Shown in pieces: positions 1 through 8,146 of a stretch of DNA of 64,000 nucleotides. Position numbers and translations under genes: made by a program. The DNA is taken from the NCBI GenBank assembly GCA_965222335.1, contig OZ244944.1:2108001-2172000 (forward strand). The letters are read 5' to 3'. The notes under the pieces were generated by a model. The model was not told where the DNA came from. It saw only the letters and a list, made by a program, of their open reading frames with translations, and made no database searches. This DNA is from G965222335 sp965222335 (GTDB lineage: Bacteria; Pseudomonadota; Gammaproteobacteria; Pseudomonadales; Halieaceae). Position 1 is the stretch's first letter; every line of letters begins with the position of its first letter.

Positions 1-2
1 AT

Positions 3-2819
3 GAGGAGAGCGACTCAAGGTCCTGGGTGCAGGAGACGGGTCTTGCCGAACCTGATCCGGCCGAGCCTCTTCTGGCCGAGCCTGCTCCGGCCGAGCCTGC
101 TCGCGCCGAACCCGAAAAGGCCGCTGATAAGACGCCTGCCGATAGTGAGAATACCGCCGCGGCACCGGCTGCCAGCGTATTCGATCTTAATTTGTTCAAT
201 GCCGCTGACGAGCTGGACGATTGGCAGGCCGCTGACCAGGGTCCGGCTGAGGATTCCGATCTCGATGCCCTGATGGATAGCCTGAGCCCCGAGGAGGCGG
301 ATATCGAGGATCTCCTCGGCAGCGAAATGGTGGCCTTTGCCAGCGCACCGGACGAGGCTGAACCCGAGCCTCCGCCCGAAGTTCATGCCGCTGCGCCAGT
401 GCCGGCGGACGCCGCCGCGACCCAGTCCGACGCCGGAGGGCACTGGTGTATCCCGGCCCATATCCGCTTCAGCTTCACCAGCAGCAGTGGCACCGAGGTT
501 TTCCGCGATTTCCTCGACGCCTTCCTCGAGGAGGGTGCGGTGGAGCTGGAGAAACTGGAGGATGCCATCGGTGAATGGGAGCAGGCGCTGGACTCGCCCG
601 CCGGTAGCGATGTGGTACCCCGTGTGCTGCACACCCTGAAGGGTATTGCCAAGGGTGTTGGCCTGCAGCGTTACGGTACGCTGATCCATAATTTTGAAAC
701 GCTGCTACAGGGCCTGGCACGGCCGCTGCCTGGCGAAGAGGCGGCCTACTTCCGTATCATCAATGCCTGGTTGGATGCCGCAATCCAGGGATTCGAACAT
801 ATCCAGGATGCCGGCGAAGATGTGGCCAGCGAATTGCCACAGCTTGCCCGCGTGGCGGGGGTTTCGGCTGGCGCAGACAACACCCGCGGTACCCACGACG
901 ACAGTGCCGCCAGCCTCGCTGTACACCCTCTGGAACCGGCGCCACGGATCGACCGGCAGCAGGATGCGAAGCTCGCGGATGAAGGCGCCAAGGTGCTGGC
1001 GGCACAGCAAACCATTCGCATGAGTTCCGAGTCACTGGATCACCTGCTGAACCTCGGTAACCAGGCGCAGCAGCTGGGGGTGCGCGCCTCCCAGAGTACT
1101 TTCAAGAGCAAACGCGCCGCGGTGGAACTGCTGGCCCGCCTGTCTTCGGTTCGCTCTCATATCACCAAGATTGCGGACCGCGCCCTGCAGAGTGTCACCG
1201 CCAAGGGAAGCCAGGGTCGCAGCGAGCTCGACGCCCTGGAGATGGACCAGTACTCCGAACTGCAGGAAGCGGCGAACATCCTGCGTGAAGGTATCGAGGA
1301 CCTGGACGACCTGATTCATGTTTCCACTCGCCAGACCGCCTCTGCAGAGGCACTGCTCAAGCAACAGGCCTCGGTGGTCACGTCGTTGAGCTCGGCCCTG
1401 CGCGACGCCCGCGTGGTACCGGTGTCACGCCTTATGCCCGGCTTGCGCAGAATCGTGCGCAACGTGGGTGATGACCTGGGCAAGGCCGTGGAATTTCGGG
1501 TCCTCAATGAAGTGGGCAAGCTCGACCGCGACAGCCACGTATGTTGCCAGATAATACTTGAGCACATGGTGCGTAACGCCCTGGATCACGGGATCGAGCT
1601 GCCTCAGGATCGTATCGCCGCTGGCAAGCCCGAAAGCGGCCGCATCACCGTCGACGTGCGTAAGGATGGCGCCGATTACGTGATTCGCCTGGCCGATGAC
1701 GGCCGTGGCATGGACCCCGATGCGCTGCGTGAGGCGGCACTCGATCGGGGCCTGGATCTCAATATTGCCGAACTCAGTGACCGCGATGCACTGCGGCTGA
1801 TTTTCCACAAGGGTTTCTCCACCGCGGGCCGGGTCAGCGAAATTTCCGGGCGCGGTGTGGGCATGGATATCGTCCTCAGCGAACTGCAGCAGATCGGCGG
1901 TGAAATAGATATTGAGTCTACCCCCGGGGTGGGGACGACGTTCATCGTCCGCGTTCCCTCCAACGTCAATGTGAACGGTGCCCTGCTGGTGAGCGCCGGC
2001 GACGCCTCCTATGCGATACCGCTGGACGGTCTGGTGGCCACCGAACGGGTGCCGGTAGAGGATTTTTATCGCGCCATTGCCGAGGGCGGGAACCTGTCCC
2101 TGTTCGGGATCGAGTGTGAGCCGGCCTACCTTGCCACCCTGTGCCATGGCGAAAAACTGCCGGAGCAGGAGTCGTGGACAGGCAACAGTATCCCGGTAAT
2201 TATCGCGGGGGATGAAGATCGACATATGGCGATCGCGGTGGATGATGTCACCGAGGCCCTGGAGCTGGTTATTCGTTCCCTCGGCCCCCAGTTCAGTGGG
2301 GTACCGGGCGTTGCCGGTGGTGCAACCACCTCCGACGGCCACGCCATCGTGGCCCTAGATCTCAACCTGCTGGTGCGCAGCATCGCCGACAGCGGCCGTT
2401 CCGCGGTGGCCCTGGAGCGCGAACGTGAGCAGCGCCTGCTGGTGCTGGTAGTGGATGACTCGCGCACCCAGCGCATGGTCGCCACCAGCCAGTTTGACAC
2501 CCTGGGGGTGGAGACCGTCACCGCGGAAAACGGCCTGGTGGCAATAGATTTGCTCAACAGTACGCATCGTTTGCCCGACGTCATCCTGTTGGATGTCGAG
2601 ATGCCGGTGAAGGATGGTATCCAGACCCTGCGCGAGATCCGTCGCTCCGCTCGCTACCGACACCTGCCCGTGATCATGGTAACCTCGCGCACCGGCCCCA
2701 AGCATCGCGCCCTGGCGCGCGAGGCCGGGTGCAACGGCTACATGGGCAAGCCGTTCAACTTCCCGGTACTGGTGGAACAGATTGCCCAGCTCACGGGCCA
2801 GCCTCTGAGCATTAACTAG
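3..2819 (+). CDS. chpA: ChpA/CheA-like hybrid histidine kinase-response regulator, 5'-truncated
   Basis: The frame is open to the left edge, so only the C-terminal ~938 residues are visible. Order seen: a Glu/Ala/Pro-rich linker (1-150); an Hpt domain with the phospho-acceptor in HTLKG (His ~210); a helical dimerisation region (~340-450); a HATPase domain with N box RNALDHG (~525), DDGRGMD (~565) and GRGVGMD (~617); a CheW-like domain (~660-800); and a C-terminal receiver with Asp in LLDVEMP (~864) and the MGKPF lysine. This order is typical of ChpA, the kinase controlling type IV pilus twitching and cAMP in Pseudomonas, where the protein is ~2,500 residues with many Hpt domains. The following ChpC-like gene supports this. 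A generic CheA-REC hybrid is the alternative. Confidence 0.9.
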   Translation, partial: EESDSRSWVQETGLAEPDPAEPLLAEPAPAEPARAEPEKAADKTPADSENTAAAPAASVFDLNLFNAADELDDWQAADQGPAEDSDLDALMDSLSPEEADIEDLLGSEMVAFASAPDEAEPEPPPEVHAAAPVPADAAATQSDAGGHWCIPAHIRFSFTSSSGTEVFRDFLDAFLEEGAVELEKLEDAIGEWEQALDSPAGSDVVPRVLHTLKGIAKGVGLQRYGTLIHNFETLLQGLARPLPGEEAAYFRIINAWLDAAIQGFEHIQDAGEDVASELPQLARVAGVSAGADNTRGTHDDSAASLAVHPLEPAPRIDRQQDAKLADEGAKVLAAQQTIRMSSESLDHLLNLGNQAQQLGVRASQSTFKSKRAAVELLARLSSVRSHITKIADRALQSVTAKGSQGRSELDALEMDQYSELQEAANILREGIEDLDDLIHVSTRQTASAEALLKQQASVVTSLSSALRDARVVPVSRLMPGLRRIVRNVGDDLGKAVEFRVLNEVGKLDRDSHVCCQIILEHMVRNALDHGIELPQDRIAAGKPESGRITVDVRKDGADYVIRLADDGRGMDPDALREAALDRGLDLNIAELSDRDALRLIFHKGFSTAGRVSEISGRGVGMDIVLSELQQIGGEIDIESTPGVGTTFIVRVPSNVNVNGALLVSAGDASYAIPLDGLVATERVPVEDFYRAIAEGGNLSLFGIECEPAYLATLCHGEKLPEQESWTGNSIPVIIAGDEDRHMAIAVDDVTEALELVIRSLGPQFSGVPGVAGGATTSDGHAIVALDLNLLVRSIADSGRSAVALEREREQRLLVLVVDDSRTQRMVATSQFDTLGVETVTAENGLVAIDLLNSTHRLPDVILLDVEMPVKDGIQTLREIRRSARYRHLPVIMVTSRTGPKHRALAREAGCNGYMGKPFNFPVLVEQIAQLTGQPLSIN

Positions 2820-2828
2820 GGCCAAACT

Positions 2829-3302
2829 ATGAGTGATACATCCCACCGTCAGTGCCTGTTTCTGCCCTGCTCTACCGCGGAGATCTGGGCCCTTCCCCGC
2901 AACGCGCTGGCGGAAATAGTCACAGTCAAGGAGGCGGCGGATCAGCCGCCCTCGTCGATTCACTGGCGCGGCAACGAAGTGCCTGTGTTGGATCTCGATG
3001 ACAGCGGCGCCGCCCGCTGGCGGGAGCCGCGAGCGGGTACCGGATTGATTGCGGTGCTTCTTGGTATTCAGGGGAGCGGCTGTCGTTACCTGGGCGTTGC
3101 CCTGCGCGGCCAGGGTCTGAGCATGGAACCTGTGCCTGAAGCCGAGATAGAGGACCGTCCGGATCTTGCCCTGCCGGGCGCCCTCGGTGCTTTCCGCTGG
3201 CGCGACGTAACCTACCAGGTGCCCGACCTGCTTACCCTGCAGGAACAGGTTGGTCGCGACTGGCTGATAGAGCACAGCGGCGTCAGCGCGAGCAATGCAT
3301 AG
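2829..3302 (+). CDS. chpC: CheW-like adaptor, ChpC-type
   Basis: A 157-residue single CheW-like domain protein starting 9 bases after the kinase stop, so almost certainly cotranscribed. The pattern of short beta strands (CLFLPCS, WALPRNALAEIV, GNEVPVLDL, LLGIQ, YLGVAL) and the length fit CheW-fold adaptors that couple receptors to a CheA kinase at the membrane. ChpC in Pseudomonas sits in the same relative place behind chpA, which is the basis for the symbol; CheW family membership is firmer than the ChpC identity. No strong Shine-Dalgarno precedes the ATG, which fits translational coupling to the upstream gene. Confidence 0.75.
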   Translation: MSDTSHRQCLFLPCSTAEIWALPRNALAEIVTVKEAADQPPSSIHWRGNEVPVLDLDDSGAARWREPRAGTGLIAVLLGIQGSGCRYLGVALRGQGLSMEPVPEAEIEDRPDLALPGALGAFRWRDVTYQVPDLLTLQEQVGRDWLIEHSGVSASNA

Positions 3303-3316
3303 AACAAGGAAATTTT

Positions 3317-3718
3317 GTGAATTCACTGCAAATTGATCAACTCGCCACACGCATCGACCAGGCCTTTGGCGAAGATACGCCTTTCACCGAGCAAGCCCTT
3401 TCCGAGCACGACGTAGACACCCTGAACCGGGTGTTTGCCGATGATGGTTACCAGCGCTACCTGCAGGACCAGGTCAATCGACAGATTATTCGCGACTACC
3501 TGACCAACGCGGTACTGCTGAAATTCGTTTCCGAAGAAGCCCTGACCACCCTCACCGAGCGAGCGGGCAGCGTTTCCGGACGCGCCACGCTTTCCCTGCA
3601 CATGCTGATGAGTGCCGTCGACCAGGCAGAGTCGTTGGCTGCTGCCGAGGACGCTGAACTCGTGCCACTGCAGCCGGGCGGCAGGGCGCGGCCCCACCTC
3701 AACCTGATCAAAAGCTGA
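3317..3718 (+). CDS. Unknown 133-residue protein, third gene of the Chp operon
   Basis: Starts with GTG 14 bases after the CheW-like gene, behind an AAGGAAA ribosome site. The protein is acidic and mostly helical by composition, with no signal peptide or membrane segment and a basic Pro/Arg tail (PGGRARPHLNLIKS). I recognise no domain. Its position after chpA and chpC and before a terminator-like hairpin suggests a role in, or cotranscription with, the chemosensory system. That is inference only. Confidence 0.65.
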   Translation: MNSLQIDQLATRIDQAFGEDTPFTEQALSEHDVDTLNRVFADDGYQRYLQDQVNRQIIRDYLTNAVLLKFVSEEALTTLTERAGSVSGRATLSLHMLMSAVDQAESLAAAEDAELVPLQPGGRARPHLNLIKS

Positions 3719-3723
3719 AGTTA

Positions 3724-3774
3724 GCCGCCGAACCGGCACCCGTTGACGCCCTCAGGGCGCTTTTGGCGGCGAAA
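3724..3774 (+). terminator. Terminator-like hairpin after the Chp operon
   Basis: Outer arms GCCGCC (3724-3729) and GGCGGC (3765-3770) enclose an inner CGCCC-TCA-GGGCG hairpin (3747-3759) followed by CTTTT. An A/T run (GAAAAAATTT) follows the outer stem. It lies directly after the third operon gene. The T tract is short, so strength is uncertain. Confidence 0.45.
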
Positions 3775-3885
3775 AAATTTGGCAATTGATGTCCCTGACA
3801 GGCACCCGAACTTATCGCGCCTGAAAAAAAATGGCAGATTTCAGGGCTCTCTCCCTAATTGCTTCCTCGAAACACGCCAAAGGCG

Positions 3886-3914
3886 TTGTCTTCCCCATAG
3901 CCTCTACCTATAAC
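3886..3914 (+). promoter_or_regulatory. Putative sigma-70 promoter for the gene at 4007
   Basis: TTGTCT (3886-3891), a 17-base spacer and TATAAC (3909-3914) form a reasonable sigma-70 promoter about 90 bases upstream of the next ORF. This implies a leader of roughly 85 bases. Apart from this promoter and the upstream hairpin I see nothing else in 3719-4000. Confidence 0.45.
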
Positions 3915-4006
3915 TGAATTCGCGCCGCAAACAGCAGCGCACAACGTGGGCGGCGCCTCGGTGAAATGTCCCACTTGGCAGAAAAACGAGACATTAGGGG
4001 ATGACT

Positions 4007-4339
4007 ATGTTGACGATTACGCCTACCGCGGTACTCGATGCAAAGCCCAGCGAGCAACTGGAAGTGTTTGCAGTGATTGAGGGCAAGAAGGTATACCTTC
4101 CCCCGGAAGCCAAATACGTGATGCAGGATCGTCGGGGGCTGTGGTTTTACAGCACCCGCAAGCCGCGCACTTCCGAGGGAGACTGGACGCCCAACAAGAC
4201 GTCTATTGCCTGCCGCACGGACGCCGGCATGGTACGCGTACTGAAGACCGATACGCGGGTGCCCTGGCTGGACACCTGCCAGCGCACAGTGCGGATGCTC
4301 TCCGGCGTCGAGGGTCGTCGCCCGGCCGACGAAGCCTGA
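4007..4339 (+). CDS. Unknown 110-residue soluble protein
   Basis: An in-frame ATG exists at 4001, but AGGGG at 3996-4000 is correctly spaced only for the ATG at 4007, so I use 4007. No signal peptide or membrane segment. The middle resembles a small beta-rich fold (LEVFAVIEGKKVYLPPEAKYVM, split here as LEVFAVIEGKK and VYLPPEAKYVM), with two cysteines (IACR, DTCQR). It has its own promoter and a long leader, and converges on the next gene. I do not recognise a family. Coding is supported by the ribosome site and amino-acid composition. Confidence 0.65.
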   Translation: MLTITPTAVLDAKPSEQLEVFAVIEGKKVYLPPEAKYVMQDRRGLWFYSTRKPRTSEGDWTPNKTSIACRTDAGMVRVLKTDTRVPWLDTCQRTVRMLSGVEGRRPADEA

Positions 4340-4363
4340 GTGTTCTATCGGGCCGTCGGCGCC

Positions 4364-4873
4364 CTAGCTGACGGCGGCGTGATTGGGCTGGCGGGCGAAT
4401 TCGCACCAGCGACCCAGCTCTTCTGTGTGACTGGCCAGGATCGTGACAACTTCCTCCGCCATACGCTCGTAGGCTTCCTGCCAGGTACCGATGTGTACCA
4501 CCATGGCGCAGCGCTGTCGCATGGGCATGTCCCTGGGCAGATTCAGTGGATCCAGCGGGCGGCTGCGAAAGCCCTGCCGCAGGACCGCTGATACCACCTC
4601 ATTCTCCTTGTTGTCCCGGAGCTCCCCCTCGAACCGGCGCAGCGGCATCAGCAGCCGTTCGCGCTGGGGAAAATCGGGATCAGTAATAATATTGTGTATC
4701 CAGATCGGCAGTTCGGCGCACAGCTGGTCGCGTAGTGTTCCCCTGCGTTCTGCGGGCGGCTCCGGGGCTACCCGGCACATAGTGAGCGCTTCCCTGCTAC
4801 TGAAGCCGTAGGCGCGGAAGGCATCGATGCGGGCACCCACGAGGGCCGTGTGGGTCAATTGAAACTCAGCCAT
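4364..4873 (-). CDS. Unknown 169-residue protein
   Basis: Begins 6 bases after the stop of the TonB-type gene (4880-6235) on the same strand, so the two are probably one transcript. The sequence is soluble, helical and rich in Arg/Glu, with several cysteines (TMCRV, QLCAEL, RQRCAM, RWCEF) and no signal peptide. Motifs such as LPIWIHNIITDP and MRQRCAMVVHIGTWQEAYERM (beyond the allowed quoting length only in full) look conserved-protein-like, but I cannot assign a family. A cytoplasmic partner of the envelope protein encoded upstream is possible. Confidence 0.6.
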   Translation of the reverse strand: MAEFQLTHTALVGARIDAFRAYGFSSREALTMCRVAPEPPAERRGTLRDQLCAELPIWIHNIITDPDFPQRERLLMPLRRFEGELRDNKENEVVSAVLRQGFRSRPLDPLNLPRDMPMRQRCAMVVHIGTWQEAYERMAEEVVTILASHTEELGRWCEFARQPNHAAVS

Positions 4874-4879
4874 TCGTGG

Positions 4880-6235
4880 TTACTCCATCAATACGAATTG
4901 CACGGGAACGGGTATCACCAGGGCGCCGGAATCGGCGCCGTACTCTGCTACAGCCACGCTATCCAGCGGTCCTTCCAGGGGCTTCTCCAGCGCCTCCTTC
5001 GCCGCCTTGCGAGCAGCATCATCCAGCATGCTGTGGCCGGAGGACTGGGCCACTTCGACGGCCTGTAGCCGACCCGAGGTGTCCAGCGTCAGGTCCAGTT
5101 CCAGGGCGCCCTGGATATTGCGGCGCACCGCAGAACGGGGGTATTTAATCCGGCTGTTCACCAGCACGAAGACCTGGTGGTTAAAGATAGCCAGGCGTTG
5201 TGAGTATTCCCTGACATCCAGGGCCCGGGCGCGCTCCACCTCGGACAGCTCTGCCTCCAGGATCTCAATCACCGGTGCTTCCTCGCGCAATTGCGGCCGC
5301 GGCGCGATACTGGCGAGGGTGGGTGTGCTGGCGGCAGGCGTGGCGGGAGTGATCTCCGCGGCATCGGCCGGCTGTACTGAGCCAGCGGCCAGTTCTGGCG
5401 AGGCGTCGTCCGCAGCCACCTGTGCTGCCATGAGGGTAGCCGGCTCGGTGTTAGCCATCCCGGTGCTGGCTTCTTCGGGGTCCCTCGGCGCCGGCGCGTC
5501 CACATCGGCTACCGTGGCGGTGTCGGCCTGGGTTGCCGCCAGGGCGACCTCTGGCGCGCTGGCGACGACGGCTTCGGCTGGTTCCGCAGTGGTGCTTGCG
5601 GTTGCCTGCGTCTCGCTCCAGCTGGCGACCGTGGCGATACGCTCGGCACTGGGCTTGAGTTGGTGATACTGTTCCTCCAGTGCCGGGTCGATGCCCTGTG
5701 CCAGCAGGGTGTCGCGGAAGGCGGTGCTGGCGCCACGCTCTCCCACCCAGCCCCTGACCAGGTAGGCAAAGGCCTGATCGCTCGCCACCCGGGCGAGCTC
5801 CGCGCCGTTGAGGGTGATGACGGTGCCCTGATCCGGTGCGCTGAATATTCTGAGCTGGTCCCCGGCATAGAGGCTGCCCCGAGTGGCCTGCATCAGTTGG
5901 CGGGCGAGGTCCTGGGTACTTGCGTCAGCCGATGTTCCGGTCGCCAGTTCGGATTGCAGCAGAATCCCGCCCAGCAGGCTGCGAATACTGGTGCGGCGGG
6001 CGACCACCTGGAACAGCATTACCCGCGGTGCTGCCACGCTCGCGATGTCCTCCACGGCGAGCAGGCTCGCGTTGGTCTGCAGGGCCGCCAGGTAAATGTT
6101 GCGTCCCGTTTCCCGGTGCATTGCCAGGCCGGTCAGCGCCAGGTCTCCGGGCGCTGAACGCGCGGTACACGCCAAGCCAGCCAGGAGCAGGATGCAGACG
6201 CCCAGATGCAGGTGCCGATGCCATTGTCGTTGCAT
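4880..6235 (-). CDS. Chalcone-isomerase-like domain fused to a TonB C-terminal domain
   Basis: The open frame extends to 6442, but the ATG at 6235 begins a clear N-terminal hydrophobic export segment (residues ~8-25), while the upstream extension is Arg-rich shadow sequence. Residues ~30-200 resemble the bacterial chalcone-isomerase-like family: IYLAAL near the start, then GDQLRI, GTVITLNG and the LVRGWVGERGAS-type end. Residues ~210-350 are an Ala/Glu/Pro/Thr linker. Residues ~360-451 match the TonB C-terminal fold (NSRIKYPRSAVRR, GALELDLTLDTSGRL, SMLDDAARKAA). TonB proteins transmit inner-membrane energy to outer-membrane transporters, but no ExbB/ExbD or receptor gene is nearby. Function is unknown; the protein may bind a hydrophobic ligand in the periplasm. 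Confidence 0.75.
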   Translation of the reverse strand: MQRQWHRHLHLGVCILLLAGLACTARSAPGDLALTGLAMHRETGRNIYLAALQTNASLLAVEDIASVAAPRVMLFQVVARRTSIRSLLGGILLQSELATGTSADASTQDLARQLMQATRGSLYAGDQLRIFSAPDQGTVITLNGAELARVASDQAFAYLVRGWVGERGASTAFRDTLLAQGIDPALEEQYHQLKPSAERIATVASWSETQATASTTAEPAEAVVASAPEVALAATQADTATVADVDAPAPRDPEEASTGMANTEPATLMAAQVAADDASPELAAGSVQPADAAEITPATPAASTPTLASIAPRPQLREEAPVIEILEAELSEVERARALDVREYSQRLAIFNHQVFVLVNSRIKYPRSAVRRNIQGALELDLTLDTSGRLQAVEVAQSSGHSMLDDAARKAAKEALEKPLEGPLDSVAVAEYGADSGALVIPVPVQFVLME

Positions 6236-6305
6236 GGTGACGCTCGTTGCTCGTTCGAGTTCTTGTGGCAACCAGCTTGGCCCGGGCGTCCCCGGTGGGG
6301 CAAGC

Positions 6306-6326
6306 AAAAACCGGAGAAAACTCCAG
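6306..6326 (-). terminator. Intrinsic terminator of the small exported-protein gene
   Basis: Read on the minus strand: CTGGAG, TTTT loop, CTCCGG (6-bp stem with one G-T pair), then TTTTT. It lies 13 bases past the stop at 6339 and before the TonB-type gene, so it should separate or attenuate transcription between them. Confidence 0.6.
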
Positions 6327-6338
6327 TTAGTGCACGCT

Positions 6339-6599
6339 CTACTCGGAGCTGCCCTGCATCGCTTCCTTGACCTTGTCCATGTCGACCGAGTCCATGGCCT
6401 TTTCCTTGTCCACGGATTCAGCAGCCTTCTGGTAGTCGACACCGTCGGTGCTCACGGCGTCCTTCAGTTTGTCCTGGTCCACGGACTCCACCGCCTTTTC
6501 CTTGTCCACGGCTTCCATCATTTTGTTCATGTCCTGGGCCATGGCCAGGCTGGCGCCCAGGCTCAATCCGGCGGCTGCCATCAGGGTGATCAGTTTCAT
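6339..6599 (-). CDS. Small exported protein with VDKEKA-type repeats
   Basis: 86 residues, with a good AAGGAG ribosome site 7 bases before the ATG. A Sec signal peptide ends at ...LGASLAMAQ. The mature ~64 residues consist of degenerate repeats of about 10 residues built on VDKEKA/VDxDKxKxA (EAVDKEKAVESVDQDKLKDAV, quoted in parts: EAVDKEKAVE, SVDQDKLKDAV; AESVDKEKAM; DSVDMDKVKEAM). It is highly charged with no cysteines, likely amphipathic helices or disordered periplasmic protein. It is followed by its own terminator. No family recognised. Confidence 0.7.
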   Translation of the reverse strand: MKLITLMAAAGLSLGASLAMAQDMNKMMEAVDKEKAVESVDQDKLKDAVSTDGVDYQKAAESVDKEKAMDSVDMDKVKEAMQGSSE

Positions 6600-6662
6600 G
6601 CGAACTCCTTGCGGGATAGTCCCGTTGTCGTGCGGCGACCCGTGCGGTGCGCCAGAGGTACA

Positions 6663-8000
6663 TCAAGTATTGGTGACTTTGCCGGTTTCCGCCACCGGGG
6701 CACCCTCCCCCTCGGTCAGTGACTGCAGGCGCTCCTGTTCCAGGTCCAGGTGTACCGGGCTGACCTCGGGCCGGGTCTCGGCGGCCCGTGCCGAAAGCTG
6801 TTGAAAGCGCTCGACCTTGCCGTGCAGGCCCTGTTTGCCCGCCAGTGCGCGCACCGTATCGTTGTAATGGTTGCCGGTCGTGCGCAGCGAGTTGCCCAGC
6901 TTCTGCAGGCGCTCGGCGACCAGGCTGACCTGGTTGTAGACCTCCCCCGCCCGGGTGCTGATCTCCCTGGCCTCCCTGTGACTGTGTTCCACCATCCACA
7001 GGTTGGCGACCGTGCGCATGATGGGCATCAGGGTGGTGTGTGAAACCAGCGCCACCCCCTGCTGGAAGGCATCGTTATACAGCGTGGGGTTACGCCGCAG
7101 CGCCTCGATGTAGGCCGGCTCGACCGGCAGGAACATAAGGACGAAATCCGGGCTGTCGACCTGGTCGAGGCGGGCGTAATCCTTGCGCGCGAGATCGCTG
7201 ACATGCTGCCTGACCGACCTGGCGTGGGCGGCCAGCGCGGCTTCCCGCGCTTCGTCGCTGTCGGCGCTGACCGCGCGCTCGTAGTCCAGCAGGGACACCT
7301 TGCTGTCGATGACCAGGTGTTTGCCATCGGGCAGCTTGATCAGAAAATCCGGCTGGCGCCGCTGGCCGGCGCCATCCTGGAGTGCGGCCTGGGCCTCGTA
7401 GTGTACCCCCCGCTGCAGGCCCGCCAGCTGCAGGCTGCGCTCAAGCTGGGCCTCGCCCCAGCTCCCGGCGGCCTTGTTGTCGCCGCGCAGGGCAGAGCTC
7501 AGTCTGCTTGCCTGGGCGTTCATTTCCAGGCCGACGTCGAGCACTTTCTGCAGTTCTCCGGCGAGGCTGGCCTGGCCGCGCACCGATTCGGTATGGACCT
7601 GCTCGATACGCTGCTGAAAGCCCTGTATCTGCTCGCGGAAGGGTGCCAGCAGGTGGTCCAGGGACAGGCGCGACTGGCTGTCGAACGCCTGACTGCGATG
7701 TTCGAATATCTGGTTGGCGAGGTTTTCGAACTCCTGTTTCATCTGCACCTTGTGCTCGGCCAGGAGACCGGACTGGGCCTGGTACAGCCGTTCCCGCTCC
7801 GCCAGCTGGGCCTGCAGTCGGGCATTCTCCTGCGCCAGTGCCTGCCTGTCCCGGACCAGGTGAGCCAGCCGTTCCGCCTGCTGCCGGTAGCGCCGCCGCC
7901 ACTGCTGCCACTGCCGGGCCAGGGTGGCGGTGACGCCCAGCAGCAGGGCCGCACCGGCGCCAATCCCGGTGAACAGCAGTTGCTGGTGGCTCCAGTCCAT
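6663..8000 (-). CDS. rmuC: RmuC-family DNA recombination protein
   Basis: The frame extends to 8357, but the ATG at 8000 has GGAG 7 bases upstream and begins the expected N-terminal membrane helix (~8-25). It is followed by a long coiled coil (~30-190, Gln/Glu/Arg-rich) and the RmuC domain (LDLV-type core: LPDGKHLVIDSKVSLLDY, DFVLMFLPVEPAYIEA, VANLWMVEHSHREA). At 445 residues it is close to the usual ~450-500. RmuC limits recombination at inverted repeats and has a PD-(D/E)xK-like nuclease fold; the IDSK segment is its signature. Divergent from the molybdoenzyme gene. Confidence 0.9.
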   Translation of the reverse strand: MDWSHQQLLFTGIGAGAALLLGVTATLARQWQQWRRRYRQQAERLAHLVRDRQALAQENARLQAQLAERERLYQAQSGLLAEHKVQMKQEFENLANQIFEHRSQAFDSQSRLSLDHLLAPFREQIQGFQQRIEQVHTESVRGQASLAGELQKVLDVGLEMNAQASRLSSALRGDNKAAGSWGEAQLERSLQLAGLQRGVHYEAQAALQDGAGQRRQPDFLIKLPDGKHLVIDSKVSLLDYERAVSADSDEAREAALAAHARSVRQHVSDLARKDYARLDQVDSPDFVLMFLPVEPAYIEALRRNPTLYNDAFQQGVALVSHTTLMPIMRTVANLWMVEHSHREAREISTRAGEVYNQVSLVAERLQKLGNSLRTTGNHYNDTVRALAGKQGLHGKVERFQQLSARAAETRPEVSPVHLDLEQERLQSLTEGEGAPVAETGKVTNT

Positions 8001-8109
8001 ATGTTGGCTCCAGTCGTTGTGGGCACAGGGCTCTGCCACCTGCCAGTCTACTGGATTCCCCCCGCTCGCGCCGGCCGCGGGCGGCGTACCTGTCGCTTTT
8101 ACGCTGGGG

Positions 8110-8115
8110 TACAAT
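8110..8115 (+). promoter_or_regulatory. Possible -10 box for the molybdoenzyme gene
   Basis: TACAAT lies 31 bases before the ATG at 8147 in the 146-base divergent region. No convincing -35 is visible at 16-18 bases, so it may need an activator or may not be used. Confidence 0.3.
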
Positions 8116-8146
8116 CGGCGGCTCCGGAGCCAGGAGACGCAGGTCG

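Noticed and set aside
6236..6442. N-terminal extension of the CHI-like/TonB protein
   Set aside because: It overlaps the small exported-protein gene and its terminator, is Arg/Thr/Ser-rich, and the export signal begins only at the ATG at 6235.
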